From contig CAMXCT020002713.1 in the NCBI GenBank assembly GCA_947184155.2, positions 309,501 through 373,500 on the forward strand: a stretch of 64,000 bases of DNA, read 5' to 3'. The notes beneath the pieces are model-generated. The model did no database searches and had not been told where the DNA came from. It worked only from the letters and a program-made list of their open reading frames with translations. Positions 8,103-18,793 of the stretch are shown here, piece after piece; position 1 is the first letter of the stretch, and every line of letters starts with the position of its first letter. This stretch comes from Cladocopium goreaui. Lineage: Eukaryota > Sar > Dinophyceae > Suessiales > Symbiodiniaceae. A program made the position numbers and the translations under genes.

Positions 8103-10861
8103 TTAGAGGCAAGATCTGGAGGCTGACATTGACTTGGAAGTGTAGGTACAATGGGGTCACTGCACTCAGGTTTCGCATTGTCATTTGGTGAGGAAGGGGA
8201 GACACCAGGTGGGGAGGACGGAGTGACAACAGGGTCAGAAGGTTCATTAGACAGTCTGCCTTTGCTTGCAAGCCCACCTTTCACTTCACCACAAGTAGGT
8301 TTGAGCTCTTGGATGCTAGTTTTCTGACTGCTAAGAGCTTCTCCTTCACGTGTGGGGGGTTTCTTGACGGGGGTGGAGAGAAGTGCAGGTTGGGGAGGTA
8401 GCATCTCCTTATCTTCCTCCTCGCTTTTGCGTATATTATTTCCGTGATGGTCTTGATCAACAACCATTTCAGTAATCTGTTGCTCACCGGTGTCAGTTGG
8501 GTGACTAGCAGGTAGGTTGGTCCATGGGATGGTTGGGCTGACAGTAGGGGGGTCAGTGCGTGCATCCCCATGTGTTAATTGCCCTTCTGGAACGTTACCA
8601 GCACGCTGAGCACCATTAAGTTCACCTTGACTGCCTGACCGCTCTGCATTTGACTTCGCAGTGTCATGGACGCTTGCCCCAGCGACAGCATCAGTGAGGG
8701 GGGGACTGTTTTGATACGGATTGACCTGCTGGGAGGGCGGAGTTGGTGGGGGGGTGACGCCTAAAACTGCGTAAGCCGGAAGCTGGTCAATTGCTTTCTT
8801 GCTGCTGGGGGGGGCAGACGGGGTCCTAAGCAGTTTGGCACCCTGGTCAGTTCGTTTGTCCTTCATGAGCGGCTGGTGCTGTGTGGAGCTTGTCGAAAGT
8901 ACCGCGGTGGTTTTCAAATTGGTTCTGTTGTTGTCGAATGTACTAAATTTCCATGCAGCAATGGCTTCAACTTTAGTATCAGCAGTTAGCATGGTACTGA
9001 AGTCAAAGTGGGGAGGCACGAGCATGACAAGATAACAAGTTTTGAAGGGGTATATTTGTAAAGCATCGACCTTAGTAAGGTATAATGAGCTTTCGAGGCC
9101 ATCAACTCGATTGATTTGACATTGCCTTCCTGACGGGATTTCAAACATCATGATTCTGGTAAATTTGGACACTTGTTCAAACCTAAGGAAGTTTTGCTTG
9201 CAGAATTCTCCTTTTGCACTGTTCACTGCTTCAAAATGACTAAAATGAGTCAAAAAGATGTCCAGTGTATCTATTACAGGAATAGATTCCAGGAAGAGAA
9301 TCCACGGGTAGGTCTCTTCAGAATACGTATATGATACCTGTTGAGTCTGCAAGTCAACTGCTGAGTCCTTCAGAAGTCCGAATCGTCGCTTCTGAGAAGC
9401 ATTCTGGGTGCTGACAGGGGCAATGACAGTGAGTCTGTTTTTGAAGCTTGGATTACACTTTTCACCAATTCTACGCCAATGCTCTCCTTTGGTCTCGTGC
9501 CTGGGTGGTTCACCCGGTGCACCAGTTTGTGGCAGTATGTTTCCACAATGCTCAATCGTGCAAACAATATTGTTTCCTCTTTTGTCCTTAACTGAGAAAG
9601 AACATGGGAAGTTCTGCTTAACTTCATGAGGGATCCAAAAAGTGAGCATTGTGACATTGACATTGTCTTCATTAACGATTGTTTGGAATTCAAATTTGGA
9701 TGCTGAAAATGCGTTGGTGAGTGCACAACCGAGCTCTGAGTCAATGACTGCTACTTCATTTTCCAGGAGTGGGGTGATGCTACTCTTTGCAATTTGAAGT
9801 GGTATAAAGGGCATACTGCCTATTGGTGCATACCTTACTTCAATTCGGTACCAGTTGCTGCCGGTGGCAGTCACTTGACTAAGGACAAATTGTGTCGATT
9901 GCTGGCGTTGCCCAAAGGGCAAATACGTTGTAGAACAATGCAATAAATTGCGGAGCACTTCGATTTCAATGCCTTCTAGTTTCAGCATTACTTGAGCTTT
10001 AGATAGGAAGAAGTACTTAATTCTAAAGGACATGAGCTCCAGCGCAAGTGCATTTCGTTCTTGATCACTTAAGTGCCGAGTGGACATGACAGTGAAAGTA
10101 GCAGCCTCCCGCAGTTTATGTAAACGAGTCCAGTCAATGCCTTCTTTAATCTGAAACTGGGTGTCTTGTGCTGTGTTAATTTCTTTCTGTAACGATTCGA
10201 TTGCTTCACGGATTTTGGTTCTTTGTAAGCAAGAGTTCTTTTCATATTTGATGGTAAGCGGCACGCTTCCTTTTGACTTGTCAGAATTATAGCAGCCATT
10301 TGGTGATGTACTAGTCTCACTGACTCCTGGATACTGCCCTTGTCGTAGTTCTTTGCCAACAAAATTTTCAAAGGCGAGACGGGCAGGCATTATCAGCTCA
10401 TCAGTTATCGTGTCAGGGATTTGCCATTCAATTACGGCTGGACTGCTTGACAGGCTATCCATTTTGACAAGATATAGTACAGTAGGATATTTTTGATATT
10501 TGAGGGTTCCAGTGAGCTGCTTTATTTCTCGAATGGCTGCAATGTGTCTCTGGCAAGTGTCAAAAACTTTTGCTGCTATTTCGACTGGGCCAGTGTTGGC
10601 ATGACACTCATAGATAAGTATAACAGTCTGTTGCATCGTTGCCAGTGTTTTCATAGCACTTTGAGCCGCTCCAAAAGAGGGAAACGCATAAGCAGTAGTC
10701 TCTTGCTTCGCTATCTGTGAATGCAGCTGATCATAGGTGGTCAGAAGTATGCCTTCAGGTGCTTTGATCTTACTCGGAAAATGTACCATGAGAGTGGCAT
10801 GCAATCCAAGTGCACCGAGATATTCCGCAGCAGCCTGTTGAGCCTCGATGTGTTCAGACAT
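7982..10861 (-). CDS. LINE ORF1 protein, 959 aa, unrecognised
   Basis: It begins with ATG (MSEHIEAQQ) directly downstream of the repeat-rich leader and is the first ORF of the element. The N-terminal two thirds look globular and the residues near 215-260 (RTKIREAIESLQKEIN) may be helical. From about residue 690 the protein is disordered, rich in Pro, Ser, Thr, Gln and acidic residues (for example VTPPPTPPSQQ), and it ends in a hydrophobic Leu-rich stretch. No zinc knuckle or RRM was seen, so an RNA-binding nucleoprotein role is assumed only from its position. The last 120 bases overlap the protease-like frame in the -1 register. Confidence 0.7.
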   Translation of the reverse strand: MSEHIEAQQAAAEYLGALGLHATLMVHFPSKIKAPEGILLTTYDQLHSQIAKQETTAYAFPSFGAAQSAMKTLATMQQTVILIYECHANTGPVEIAAKVFDTCQRHIAAIREIKQLTGTLKYQKYPTVLYLVKMDSLSSSPAVIEWQIPDTITDELIMPARLAFENFVGKELRQGQYPGVSETSTSPNGCYNSDKSKGSVPLTIKYEKNSCLQRTKIREAIESLQKEINTAQDTQFQIKEGIDWTRLHKLREAATFTVMSTRHLSDQERNALALELMSFRIKYFFLSKAQVMLKLEGIEIEVLRNLLHCSTTYLPFGQRQQSTQFVLSQVTATGSNWYRIEVRYAPIGSMPFIPLQIAKSSITPLLENEVAVIDSELGCALTNAFSASKFEFQTIVNEDNVNVTMLTFWIPHEVKQNFPCSFSVKDKRGNNIVCTIEHCGNILPQTGAPGEPPRHETKGEHWRRIGEKCNPSFKNRLTVIAPVSTQNASQKRRFGLLKDSAVDLQTQQVSYTYSEETYPWILFLESIPVIDTLDIFLTHFSHFEAVNSAKGEFCKQNFLRFEQVSKFTRIMMFEIPSGRQCQINRVDGLESSLYLTKVDALQIYPFKTCYLVMLVPPHFDFSTMLTADTKVEAIAAWKFSTFDNNRTNLKTTAVLSTSSTQHQPLMKDKRTDQGAKLLRTPSAPPSSKKAIDQLPAYAVLGVTPPPTPPSQQVNPYQNSPPLTDAVAGASVHDTAKSNAERSGSQGELNGAQRAGNVPEGQLTHGDARTDPPTVSPTIPWTNLPASHPTDTGEQQITEMVVDQDHHGNNIRKSEEEDKEMLPPQPALLSTPVKKPPTREGEALSSQKTSIQELKPTCGEVKGGLASKGRLSNEPSDPVVTPSSPPGVSPSSPNDNAKPECSDPIVPTLPSQCQPPDLASKAPIMKLKVSPNQLSLPLSLLLLNPAANGSRPLMLPLLRP

Positions 10862-10956
10862 TCTGGCTTTGTCTTCTCACCAAGAGAAAGGTTGTATGTG
10901 AGAGGTGTGTGAGTGGTATGACAAGTTACTCAAGATAAGATAGGGGGGGGGGGGTA

Positions 10957-11725
10957 CCTGCCACGTCTTTGGACAGATAAACCCGTAGAGCAGGGAGAGA
11001 GAAACGAAACAAGAAAAGAGAGTGTAAAGAATGGAGTCACTTCAAATGGTTCGAAATGGAAGTAACGAGATCCGATTTAACAAATCAAAAAAAGGGGGGG
11101 ACGAGGTGTCTCGAAAATCAAAACAGAAAGGGGGAGGGTAGAGGCAACAGAGCACCTGTCACGTCTTTGGACAGATACACTGTGTAATCAGGGGCAGCGG
11201 TGGAGAGAACAGCGACCTGTCACGTCTTTGGACAGACACACTGTGTGAAATAGAGAGTAGTCCAGAAGAGGCAGAGAAGACGAGAGGAAACAAACCAAAA
11301 AATTCAGGTTAGACGAGAGACCTTGGTAAAGCGGTGGAGTAGAAGGACAGTGACCTGTCACGTCTTTGGACAGATACACTGTGTGAACTCACACTGGTAA
11401 AAAGAGAGAAAACAAAGCAATCAGATCAAAAGAGGACCTTGGTAAAGCAGTGCAGTGAAAACGACAGTTACCTGTCAGGTCTTTGGACAGATACACTGTG
11501 TGAGCGTCAAAACTGGTAAAAAGGGGAACTTGGTATAGCAATGTAGTAAAAGAACAGTGACCTGTCACGTCTTTGGACAGACACACTGTGTGAGTGCAAA
11601 AATTCAAGAGGAAAAATGAAAACAGTGAGCCTGTCACGTCTTAGGACAGACACCCTGTGTGAAAACAAATTGTCAAAAAGGGGTGAGTGTAGGTTGCGCA
11701 AGGTGCCTGTCACGTCCTTGGACAG
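10957..11725. repeat. Eight dispersed copies of a palindromic 34-nt repeat in the LINE leader
   Basis: The core cctgtcacgtctttggacag recurs at 10957, 11155, 11216, 11354, 11471, 11561, 11630 and 11706, each with at most a few substitutions. Six copies (11155-11630) are followed by a form of acacactgtgtga; the outer two lack it. Each core is an inverted repeat (CTGTC...GACAG), and the flank has a second one (CACAC/GTGTG). The gaps between starts range from 61 to 198 bases and the spacers are A/G-rich and unrelated in length. The array lies directly upstream of the ORF1 start on the minus strand, where LINE promoters and 5' UTR monomers sit. A G12 run precedes the first copy at 10944-10955. Possible roles are promoter monomers or structured 5' UTR elements. 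Confidence 0.85.
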
Positions 11726-12491
11726 ACACCCAGGCAACAAAGAAAACCAAACCTTAAGATCTGAAGCTCGATGCCAATCACAGAGATTTAAGCAAGCAAA
11801 AAACAGAAACTAAGGTTCGCACACTTTCTCAACCAGTTGCTCTATATCTAAGGGCCAGGCGAAAACCAAAAGAGAGCAACAAGACTTAAACACAATCTAA
11901 CCTTAAAAAGGGGGGGTTCCGACAGCACAGGAGGAATCGAGCACAGTAAGTCGCCCCAGCAACAAACTACGCAACAAGTCCCTTACCCCTGGGCTAACTA
12001 CGCAGTTACCAGTACTCTCCTCTGCAACAGGTGTGCTCGGCTACTGGTAACTTGAACCGAAAACTTGAGCCAAAGCTACGGAAAGTGATAAGTCATGTCA
12101 CGACAGAGAGCATGATAAGCAGCGGTACTCATGAGTACACTTGCCCACCTTGGTCAAGTTCTGCAGATTGAGATCTGTCAGCAATATTGTCTACCCTGCC
12201 GCACTTCTGTGGCTCAAACCACCTTCCCATTTGCAGGGTTCCCACTCCTCTGACTAAAGACTGTCAGGGGAGTACCCTCTCTCTATTTTACTTTCCCTCT
12301 CTTCGCCTTCTTCATCGTTCCCCTCCCTTTGGCTGTCTCTTTTTCTGCTACTCCATCTGCATCGTCACTGTCTGTACTTCATGTGTGCTCCCTGGTCCGT
12401 CCCTGTCCGTCATTTGTGACTAATTCCTCTTTCTCCCTTCCTGCTCTCTGTCTCTACTCCGCCATACCCTTGTAAACCCTGGTGGGCAGTC
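11726..12491. other. Non-coding stretch; pyrimidine-rich leader before the 12492 ORF
   Basis: No credible ORF. From about 12250 the plus strand becomes strongly pyrimidine-rich (repeated ctctct, ttccct words) up to the ATG at 12492. A similar pyrimidine-rich stretch precedes the ORF1 at 44791, so it is probably the 5' leader of a related retroelement. Confidence 0.4.
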
Positions 12492-13031
12492 ATGGCGCAG
12501 TGGATCGGTGATAAGGTCACGCTAAAAGCAGGCCCACTGACTGGGCCTGACCAAGCGGGCCCAGCTGGAGGCAATAATGATACTGAGGCTCACAGTGAAT
12601 CCCAGCGACCTGGGTACAAAGAGTCCTACATTACGGAATACGATGGCATCCAGGTATATCGGCAGCAGGGCTTTTATGAGCACGCCAAGCAGCTCCATGC
12701 GTGGTCTTTCTATGAATATAGAATGTGCATCAATGGAGAATGCTGGAATATTATCCTCAATGACGACATGAAGAGCCCGCCGGACTGGGCCTACCCAGGG
12801 TCCAGCTCCGCCAAATTGTCGCATGATTTCTGTCACGTAGATACTGAGGCCAGTGATGACGTCTATACCAACTTTTGGTTTGTGGAAATGGGAGGCCGAC
12901 AGATATGGCCCTTCTATGCCACAGATTCCTTTCAGGAAGATCTATGGATTTGGGTTAGCCCCAGAAGATTTGCAGTCATCGTCAAAAAAAAAAACAACAA
13001 CTGCAATACTCTCTGTACTCCAGCTCCTTAG
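12492..13031 (+). CDS. N-terminal fragment of a LINE ORF1-like protein, 179 aa
   Basis: It starts with ATG (MAQWIGDKV) after a pyrimidine-rich leader. The pattern FYEYRMCINGECWNIIL resembles YNF-HIGEYHLHIDEVPWIIF of the ORF1 at 44791, and both continue with Trp-rich strands of similar spacing, so I regard it as a diverged relative. It stops soon after a Lys/Asn homopolymer tract (aaaaaaaaaa near 12985), which may be a frameshift. Downstream DNA is repeat, not ORF. It is probably a truncated element copy. Confidence 0.4.
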   Translation: MAQWIGDKVTLKAGPLTGPDQAGPAGGNNDTEAHSESQRPGYKESYITEYDGIQVYRQQGFYEHAKQLHAWSFYEYRMCINGECWNIILNDDMKSPPDWAYPGSSSAKLSHDFCHVDTEASDDVYTNFWFVEMGGRQIWPFYATDSFQEDLWIWVSPRRFAVIVKKKNNNCNTLCTPAP

Positions 13032-13129
13032 CAAACACAGGCATCGTAAAGCATCGTGTGCAACATTTTGCCCTGAAAGGATGGATTAGAAGTGAGATCA
13101 TCGCTATGTAACTGCCATACGACCATCTC

Positions 13130-13156
13130 TGTTCCCAAGGGTACCTTGGGTAATGG
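13130..13156 (+). repeat. Copy of the CCCAAGG-gta-CCTTGGG hairpin motif
   Basis: A 27-base sequence ending in taatgg contains a perfect 7-bp stem with a 3-nt loop. It recurs at about 14182, 43361, 43658 and 44132 with few changes and marks the end of a dispersed repeat unit. Confidence 0.7.
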
Positions 13157-13499
13157 AGAAACATTTTCAGTGACCCGCATCGAGTTGCTGAGGCTCCTTC
13201 GGACCGATATAAAATACGTCAAAGGCAGTTGTAGCTCGTTGCTGCCCTTGAATCCCGTTTGTCGTCTGTCCGTAGATAAGTCCTGTACCATACTATATCT
13301 TCGACCCTCTGATCTACCTGCGCATTGTTTCCACGGCACATGAAGTTTCAAAGTGCGTTTTTGGAGTCATTAGCTTCGGGTCGTCCTACTCGAGTGCCAT
13401 ACTCATGGTAAGGTGCAGCAGGTCACGCTGAGTAATACTACTCTTCGGCGCTACTTGCCACCTACATTGTTTCCCCTTCGAATGAAGCATTCGTAATAA

Positions 13500-13945
13500 T
13501 AATGAATGGATGACCTTTCCCTGTTCACGCTCAGACGCCAATTAATGCTGGGTAGTTACTGATGACACGCATGTCCCAGGAAAAGATATATCTTCTCCGC
13601 TTTAACCAGCATGGTTACCCTCAACGCACTACCCAAGCGTTTAACCCCTCATCTCCCACATAGTAGCTAACCCTGCGAGTGGATGTGGTAAACGGGCCCA
13701 ATGGATAAAGGATGCTCCCAGAAAGAACTGTTGCCCACTTGTCGCTAGTCTAGACTATCGCATCAAAGAAGGCATTGTTCCTGATAGTTATTGCCCTGTT
13801 GGCAGCATCGCTAGGCTGAGCAACACTTATGCTTAAGATCCTTTTTCATAATATCATCCTGCCAACTGGCGCACGATCTTAATAGAGTTGTAGCATTACC
13901 AACCACGTGGCCATAAGAAATTCCGCAGAATACTCCAATCCATGA
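13500..13945 (+). repeat. Dispersed repeat X, copy 1
   Basis: This stretch is recognisably similar to 15640-16112 over its whole length. Shared blocks include gctgggtagtta, cactacccaagcg and ataagaaatcc. Divergence is substantial with small indels, so this is an old duplication or two copies of one repeat family. No ORF is supported. Confidence 0.65.
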
Positions 13946-13947
13946 AG

Positions 13948-14210
13948 GTTGCTCCAGGGTGATGGACTTCACTTCCCACATGCCACTGCTGAAGATCCTG
14001 AGCCATGTACCACCGACGCAGAACAGAGAAGTACCACGCTGACGCCCCCCTCGCGCAGTGTGATAGAGCCGGTAGGACATTATGTGCTGCCAAGTTAAAG
14101 TAGATAGTGCTCTCGCCGCCCATGGCACCTCGTACCCAGAGCTGGATAGAGCCTCGAGTGCTAGCAGTTTAGGACAGCCGCTGTTCCCAAGGGTACCTAG
14201 GGTAATGGCG
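13948..14210 (+). repeat. SINE-like dispersed repeat S, copy 1
   Basis: About 260 bases align by eye with 43129-43390 and, over the second half, with 43490-43690. Shared blocks are ggtgatgga, cacttcccacatgccac, ggtaggacat and tagtgctctcgccgccca. The unit ends with the CCCAAGG/CCTTGGG hairpin. There is no internal tRNA-like promoter that I can identify. Confidence 0.7.
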
Positions 14211-14414
14211 AGTCTCCAACTACCACTTTGCAATGCGGCACACTGTTCCGAACCGGCGTCAGCAAGTCCTAGCGCGGGTGTCCTGGACGGAGTTTAACCA
14301 GAGCAGCAGGCATTGGGTTGCGATGGCGCGCATACATGTGCGCCAAGTAGGCAGCTCGTGAACAGGCTTCCTTGTGTCTGCCAAGGCCCATGGCCTAATG
14401 ATCCGGGTTGTGGG

Positions 14415-14660
14415 CTACAAGCGTAGCTCCAAAATCCATTGGAACGGAGCAGCGCTAACTCCGTGGGCTTCAACGATCAGTGAAAAGTAGCTGGCCAGAT
14501 TTTCTGGCAAATAATTTCTTGCACAAACCAGCCTCTCGGATAAGCCACCTTTTTGGACATCGCAAGATTTCACAACGAGGGTCAAGGACCATTTCAAATG
14601 TTGATGAAAGTACTTCCGCGCATCGATGAACTCAGGCCCTTTCGGATTGGTACAAGGCAC
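14415..14660 (-). pseudogene. Decayed fragment of LINE ORF1
   Basis: The minus-strand translation contains YFSLIVEAHGVSAAPFQW, which matches LLPLIVEAHGLLPPKPLFW in the ORF1 at 44791. Flanking sequence is less conserved. It is an isolated fragment within repeat DNA. Confidence 0.6.
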
Positions 14661-15151
14661 AGAAAGGAGCGGTGGCTACGGTGAGATCTCCAGTTGCCGC
14701 AATTGAATCGGAATCGCCATCTATCCGAAAGGAAGACGTGGAAAAACCTACCTTCCTAGACCCTCTGTTGTACTCGACAATTGTTTTTACCACATGGTCT
14801 CAATGTTCTTACCATATTTCGGGCATCCCAGTTGGATGGTTTTGACTGCGAACCCTGTGCAAATACTGAGTGACCATTTAATTATTCAATGATTTTCAGA
14901 GGTTGATGCACTCTGTAGACATGCTGAAAGCAGTGGCTGCACTGGCTGGTGCTTCCTTGTTACTGTTGCCATGGTTCCTGCTAGCATCTTGACATTAACT
15001 ATCACTGCTTGTCTACTTTTTTGGTTGCAAAGCTCAACAAATTGACCGCAAAATAATTTATCTCCCTGTAACCTAGAGGGACTAGACAGGACCTCAATTA
15101 CTGAACACTGCTAAAGACCAAAAGTCTGCGTGAGATGGAAAGTCCACTCCC

Positions 15152-15406
15152 TTAGAGCAGCCCATTGTGCGTTAAGTAGGCAGCTCGTTCACAGGAGTGC
15201 TTGTTTATGCCAAGGCCCAGGGACCAAGGGAACAGTCTACTGGATACGAGCGGGGCATCTGATGGAATTACGTCCCAGGGTCCAGACAACAGAGCAGCAC
15301 TACCTCCAGGGGTTTTCACAATCAGAGCATGGTAGCTGTTAGTTCCTGTCTGTACAGGTATATTTTTTCCATGCCAGCCATTATCCCCCCTGCCTAAATT
15401 ATCCAA
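15152..15406 (-). pseudogene. Second, more diverged ORF1 fragment
   Basis: SYHALIVKTPGGSAALL aligns with the fragment at 14415-14660, and the surrounding DNA (about 15165-15345) is similar to 14320-14470, including aagtaggcagctcgt. It therefore comes from a duplication of the same remnant. Confidence 0.5.
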
Positions 15407-15639
15407 TTGACCAGGGGATGTATCTGATTAGGGCCGCCCACTATGCTTGGCAACCGTCCGACATTCTAAGGTAATTATACCCCATCGGTGTACCCTCATC
15501 CCTGGTTCTGAGCCAAAGGGGTGCCTACCTAATCATTGGCTGCCCGTAAGTAGTTGTCTGGTTGATGGCACGGCACTAATACTACTACAGTATAGTAACG
15601 GCTTAAACATTTGACCCTTTACTGCCACAGCCCAATCTA

Positions 15640-16112
15640 GGTCCCCCAGTATGATGGACGACACTTCCCTGTCCACGCTGTCAGATGCCCACAAATGCTG
15701 GGTAGTTATTGCTGACTCGCACGTCCCAGGGAAAGACATATCTTCTCTACTCTGACCATAATAGTATCCACCAGCACACTACCCAAGCGCTCAACTCCTA
15801 ATCTCCCAATATCGTAGCTAATCCTATTGGTGGATGTTTCATTAAACTGGCCAAATGATTAGCGGTTGCTCCCAGGGATAATTGTTGCCCATTTGCCCTA
15901 CGTCCGGTTTACCACATTGAGTAGGGCCCTGTATAACGATCTACATGACACACCCTGCTCTTGATAGTATTGCCGTGTTGAAAGCAGCGCCATGCTGAGC
16001 AAACGCCTATGCGTAGAGTTGTTTCTCACTATCACTGTCCCAGCCAGCGCACTACCTCTGCCTAGTTATAGAACTCCCATCAATGTGGCTATAAGAAATC
16101 CCGTGGAATCGT
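15640..16112 (+). repeat. Dispersed repeat X, copy 2
   Basis: Second copy of the repeat at 13500-13945, in the same orientation. It ends just before a T-rich tract. Confidence 0.65.
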
Positions 16113-16139
16113 TAAATAAATCATTACAAAATTTCCCAG

Positions 16140-16932
16140 GTTCAGATCAGCCCAGATTAGATCAGCACCCCCTTACCTTTTTAAATCTTTTTATTTCATT
16201 TTTTTTCTTTTTTTCTTTTTTTGCATTATATATATTTTTTCTTTTTTTGTTTTGTTTTTCCATTTTTTTTTCATTTATTTCATTTTTTTTATTTTATTTC
16301 ATTTGTTTCATTTTTTATCATTTTTCTGGAAAAAAATGAGCCACTGACGAGGTGATGACGAAGAAGACGTCAAACATGGACGAAGGAAGGACACCAAGAT
16401 GATTTTACCAATCAACAAAGTAGAAGCCAACAAAAATAGAACCACCGATGCGCTGTCATCAGAGTGTGCCGCCAAGTATACAGCAAGCTGTGAAGAAACC
16501 TGGGCCAAGAATCCAAGCTAACAGAAGATACAACAAGTTGAGTCAGGTTCAATCAAGAAACACAATTTCAAATGACAACTGGATACAAGCGCCTATAACA
16601 GCAAAGTCGCTGAGGCAAACACTCCAATTGATCTTGCACCTCAAAGAGTCATGTTGTCATGTCAACTGTCACTGTGCTCACTGTCAGACATTCAAATGAA
16701 AAGTGGAAATTGCGGATTTGACATTTGCACATCGCATGCCGTCAACTGTCAGTCAATGAGTGAGTTTGCAGGCAAAGGCAAGTCAAGCCGAGGTGTTTTT
16801 CTGCTTCGAATTACAAATTGTCAGGTTGATTAGTCAGCTAGTGACCGCTTTGAATTACAAACTGTCAAGTCAGCTATAGTGACTGCGCAGCGTTTCCCAA
16901 CACTCAGACTACATCAGACAACAAATGACGAT
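16140..16932. other. T-rich tract and non-coding spacer
   Basis: From about 16178 to 16325 the plus strand is almost only T with scattered A/C (attttttttc-type words), possibly a degraded A-tail of a minus-strand retrocopy. From 16330 to 16932 I see no gene; the sequence is rich in short tgtca/tgaca words like the introns that follow. Confidence 0.4.
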
Positions 16933-17860
16933 TTAAACTGGCTGGTCCTCCCACTCAGCATTGCACATCTCCATGACAGCACGGCCAAAAGCACGGGTAT
17001 ACTCTTGGCTTTCCATCAGCCGGTCCTTGTGACCAGTGAATTGATCTCCATGCCGCCTCACCAAAGGCTCACTCATCATGTCTACTGGGCGTCGGCGTTC
17101 CAGCATGGAAATGCGATTGAAAGGGCTCCACAACTGAAGGGGCTTCTGGCTAGGGCCGCCATATGATCCCATGTATGTTTGGCATTTGATGGATCGAGTG
17201 AATTGGAGCACAACTTTCATAGCCATGCAGTCAGGCAGAACACTCGAGGTGGGTTGTTCGATCACTGGCCACAATCCAAGTAGAAATGCTAAAAGATACA
17301 GCAGTGCCGAAACTTCCATTAGCCCGTTGCCATTGCGCACAAAAGCACGAGTCACATCGCCAAGAAATTCATTGGCTGACGACCGCTGACTTTGACATCT
17401 GCAAAGCACCACGAATGACGAGCATTTCGTCGCTATCCAGACTAGTCCAGCATACTTGAGGCAACTCAAATTGTCAATTAGCAGCCGCAAGCCACGGCTT
17501 GACAAAGCATCCTGCGCTTCATCAAACACAATGTCATAGGCAGATCCGTGGAAGTTTCCCTGGATCATCTCCAGAGAAAGGTTTGCACAGCCAGCAAACA
17601 CTTCCATAAAATCCTGGACACCTGACCTCATTTGGTTACGCCGCCCTCGCAGGATCAGTATGAGAAGTGACTCGCAAAGACTCTTCCCAGCTAAGAACTT
17701 GTAGGACAATGACAAAATCAAAGGCCAAACTTGGGCTGCGTGGCCACCATGCAAATCAGCATCCATAGCCAGGAATCGCCTGATCATTGTCTCAAAGAAA
17801 ATGATGTCAGCGACATAGACATCAGCAGGCATCACCAACCTCAACTCCAGCTCACTGACA
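16933..17860 (-). CDS. Last exon: methyltransferase-like (Rossmann) domain of dinoflagellate type
   Basis: The exon ends at a stop (16933-16935) after AEWEDQPV. It contains FMEVFAGCANLS (like a SAM-binding motif I, about 17580-17615), then GLRLLIDNLS. VWIATKCSSFV stands where C5-methyltransferases have their PPC motif. IEQPTSSVLP stands where they have the ENV motif, and MGSYGGPSQKPLQLWSP follows. The same order of motifs is seen in the methyltransferase-like region at 51.3-51.9 kb. It looks like an expanded dinoflagellate family whose catalytic residues differ from true DNA methyltransferases, so activity is uncertain. The upstream edge may be an acceptor near 17860 (gttcgtgtcag). The N-terminal MPADVYVADIIFF segment is unassigned. 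Confidence 0.6.
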
Positions 17861-17953
17861 CGAACAAAATGGAAAGAGTGAAATCTTTGGGGAAAAAAGA
17901 GCAGAATCCTTCAATTTCGGAATTGTTCAGATCAAAACGAAAATCTAAATTGT

Positions 17954-18326
17954 TTAATCACTCCCAGGGTACGATGTCAAAGGAAATGAGGACCATTCGA
18001 CAAAATCCATCAGCTTGCGGTGGCAGGCTTCTTTGAGCTTCAAGAGAATCTCAGGGTCAATTGAATCCACTGCCACTGATTCATCTCGTTGGCTGTCTGC
18101 AGGAAAAGCGGCAGCAGCATCAGGGAATACATCACCAGGTTCTGTAGGAAAGGCCAGGTTGTCACTGTCAACAACATCTGACTTTGGTCAGTGACACTTG
18201 TAGACAGCCGACGTTGCTTGCGCTTCTTCTGCTTCGTGTGGATCTTCACAACTCTGGTGGGGTTGCAGGGTGCCACCATCATGGTCAAGGGAATCATCAT
18301 TCCCAGGAACGGATTGAAAACCATGG
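17954..18326 (-). CDS. Acidic exon with an in-frame UGA
   Basis: After an acceptor gaaaattgcag at 18327, the frame reads an acidic sequence (SVPGNDDSLDHDGG...AVYKCH). It meets UGA at 18188-18190 and then continues open as PKSDVVDSDNLAFPTEPG... through ILLKLKEACHRKLMDFVEW to a UAA at 17954. The similar composition on both sides suggests one exon broken by a nonsense change, or a tiny intron. Its place in the order is just upstream of the methyltransferase-like exon. Confidence 0.4.
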
Positions 18327-18793
18327 CTGCAATTTTCAATGGATTGGATTCTTGAAATGATCCAATTCAAATTGCAAACTTTCTTGCACCAGTCAACTGT
18401 AATGTCAAATGTCAAATGTCGAGTCCAATGGCTAAATCGTGGAGCTACCGCATGAGTGTCAGGCTGTCAGTCACTTGTCTTACAATTTGAGCAAACTGTG
18501 CACTGAGATCTCACAGTAGTCAAATTGAACTTACACGGACACACAAATGAGTGAATGACTGAATGAAAATCTTCATCCGACTGGACATTCAACCGACCTT
18601 GTAATGTCAAATGAATGTCAGTAAATCAAGAAAGGCACATTTAGCTGATTGACTGAGTGCAAACAGTGACGACAATGGACTCAATCATTGATTGACAGTC
18701 GATTGGGCATCACAACTGACTGCACATTTTTTGTAGCACGCATCGCAGTTGGGATCCCAAGATCAAAACCAGAGTGAACCTTCATTCACTCAC

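Larger units (their letters stand above)
1..11760 (-). mobile_element. LINE-like (non-LTR) retroelement with a DNA methyltransferase, 3' end outside window
   Basis: Read 5' to 3' on the minus strand, the element shows a repeat-rich leader (about 11.76-10.87 kb), ORF1, a protease-like frame, a hairpin-rich spacer, a C5-cytosine methyltransferase, and an endonuclease/reverse transcriptase. All ORFs are collinear and tightly packed. The EN-RT frame is still open at base 1, so the 3' UTR and tail lie outside. The 5' boundary is set only by the last palindromic repeat near 11.73 kb. Retrotransposons carrying cytosine methyltransferases are known from dinoflagellates, which supports reading this as one element rather than neighbouring genes. 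Frame breaks near 2.7 and 8.0 kb and an in-frame UGA at 3243 mean this copy is either decayed or uses recoding. Confidence 0.8.

Noticed and set aside
10957-11725. CRISPR-like array of palindromic repeats
   Set aside because: Spacers vary from about 41 to 178 bases, repeats are imperfect, there are no cas genes, and the context is a eukaryotic retroelement leader.
16933-17844. Calling the last exon a functional C5 DNA methyltransferase
   Set aside because: The PC catalytic dipeptide is replaced (TKCSSF) and the ENV motif is EQP; only the fold-level resemblance is kept.
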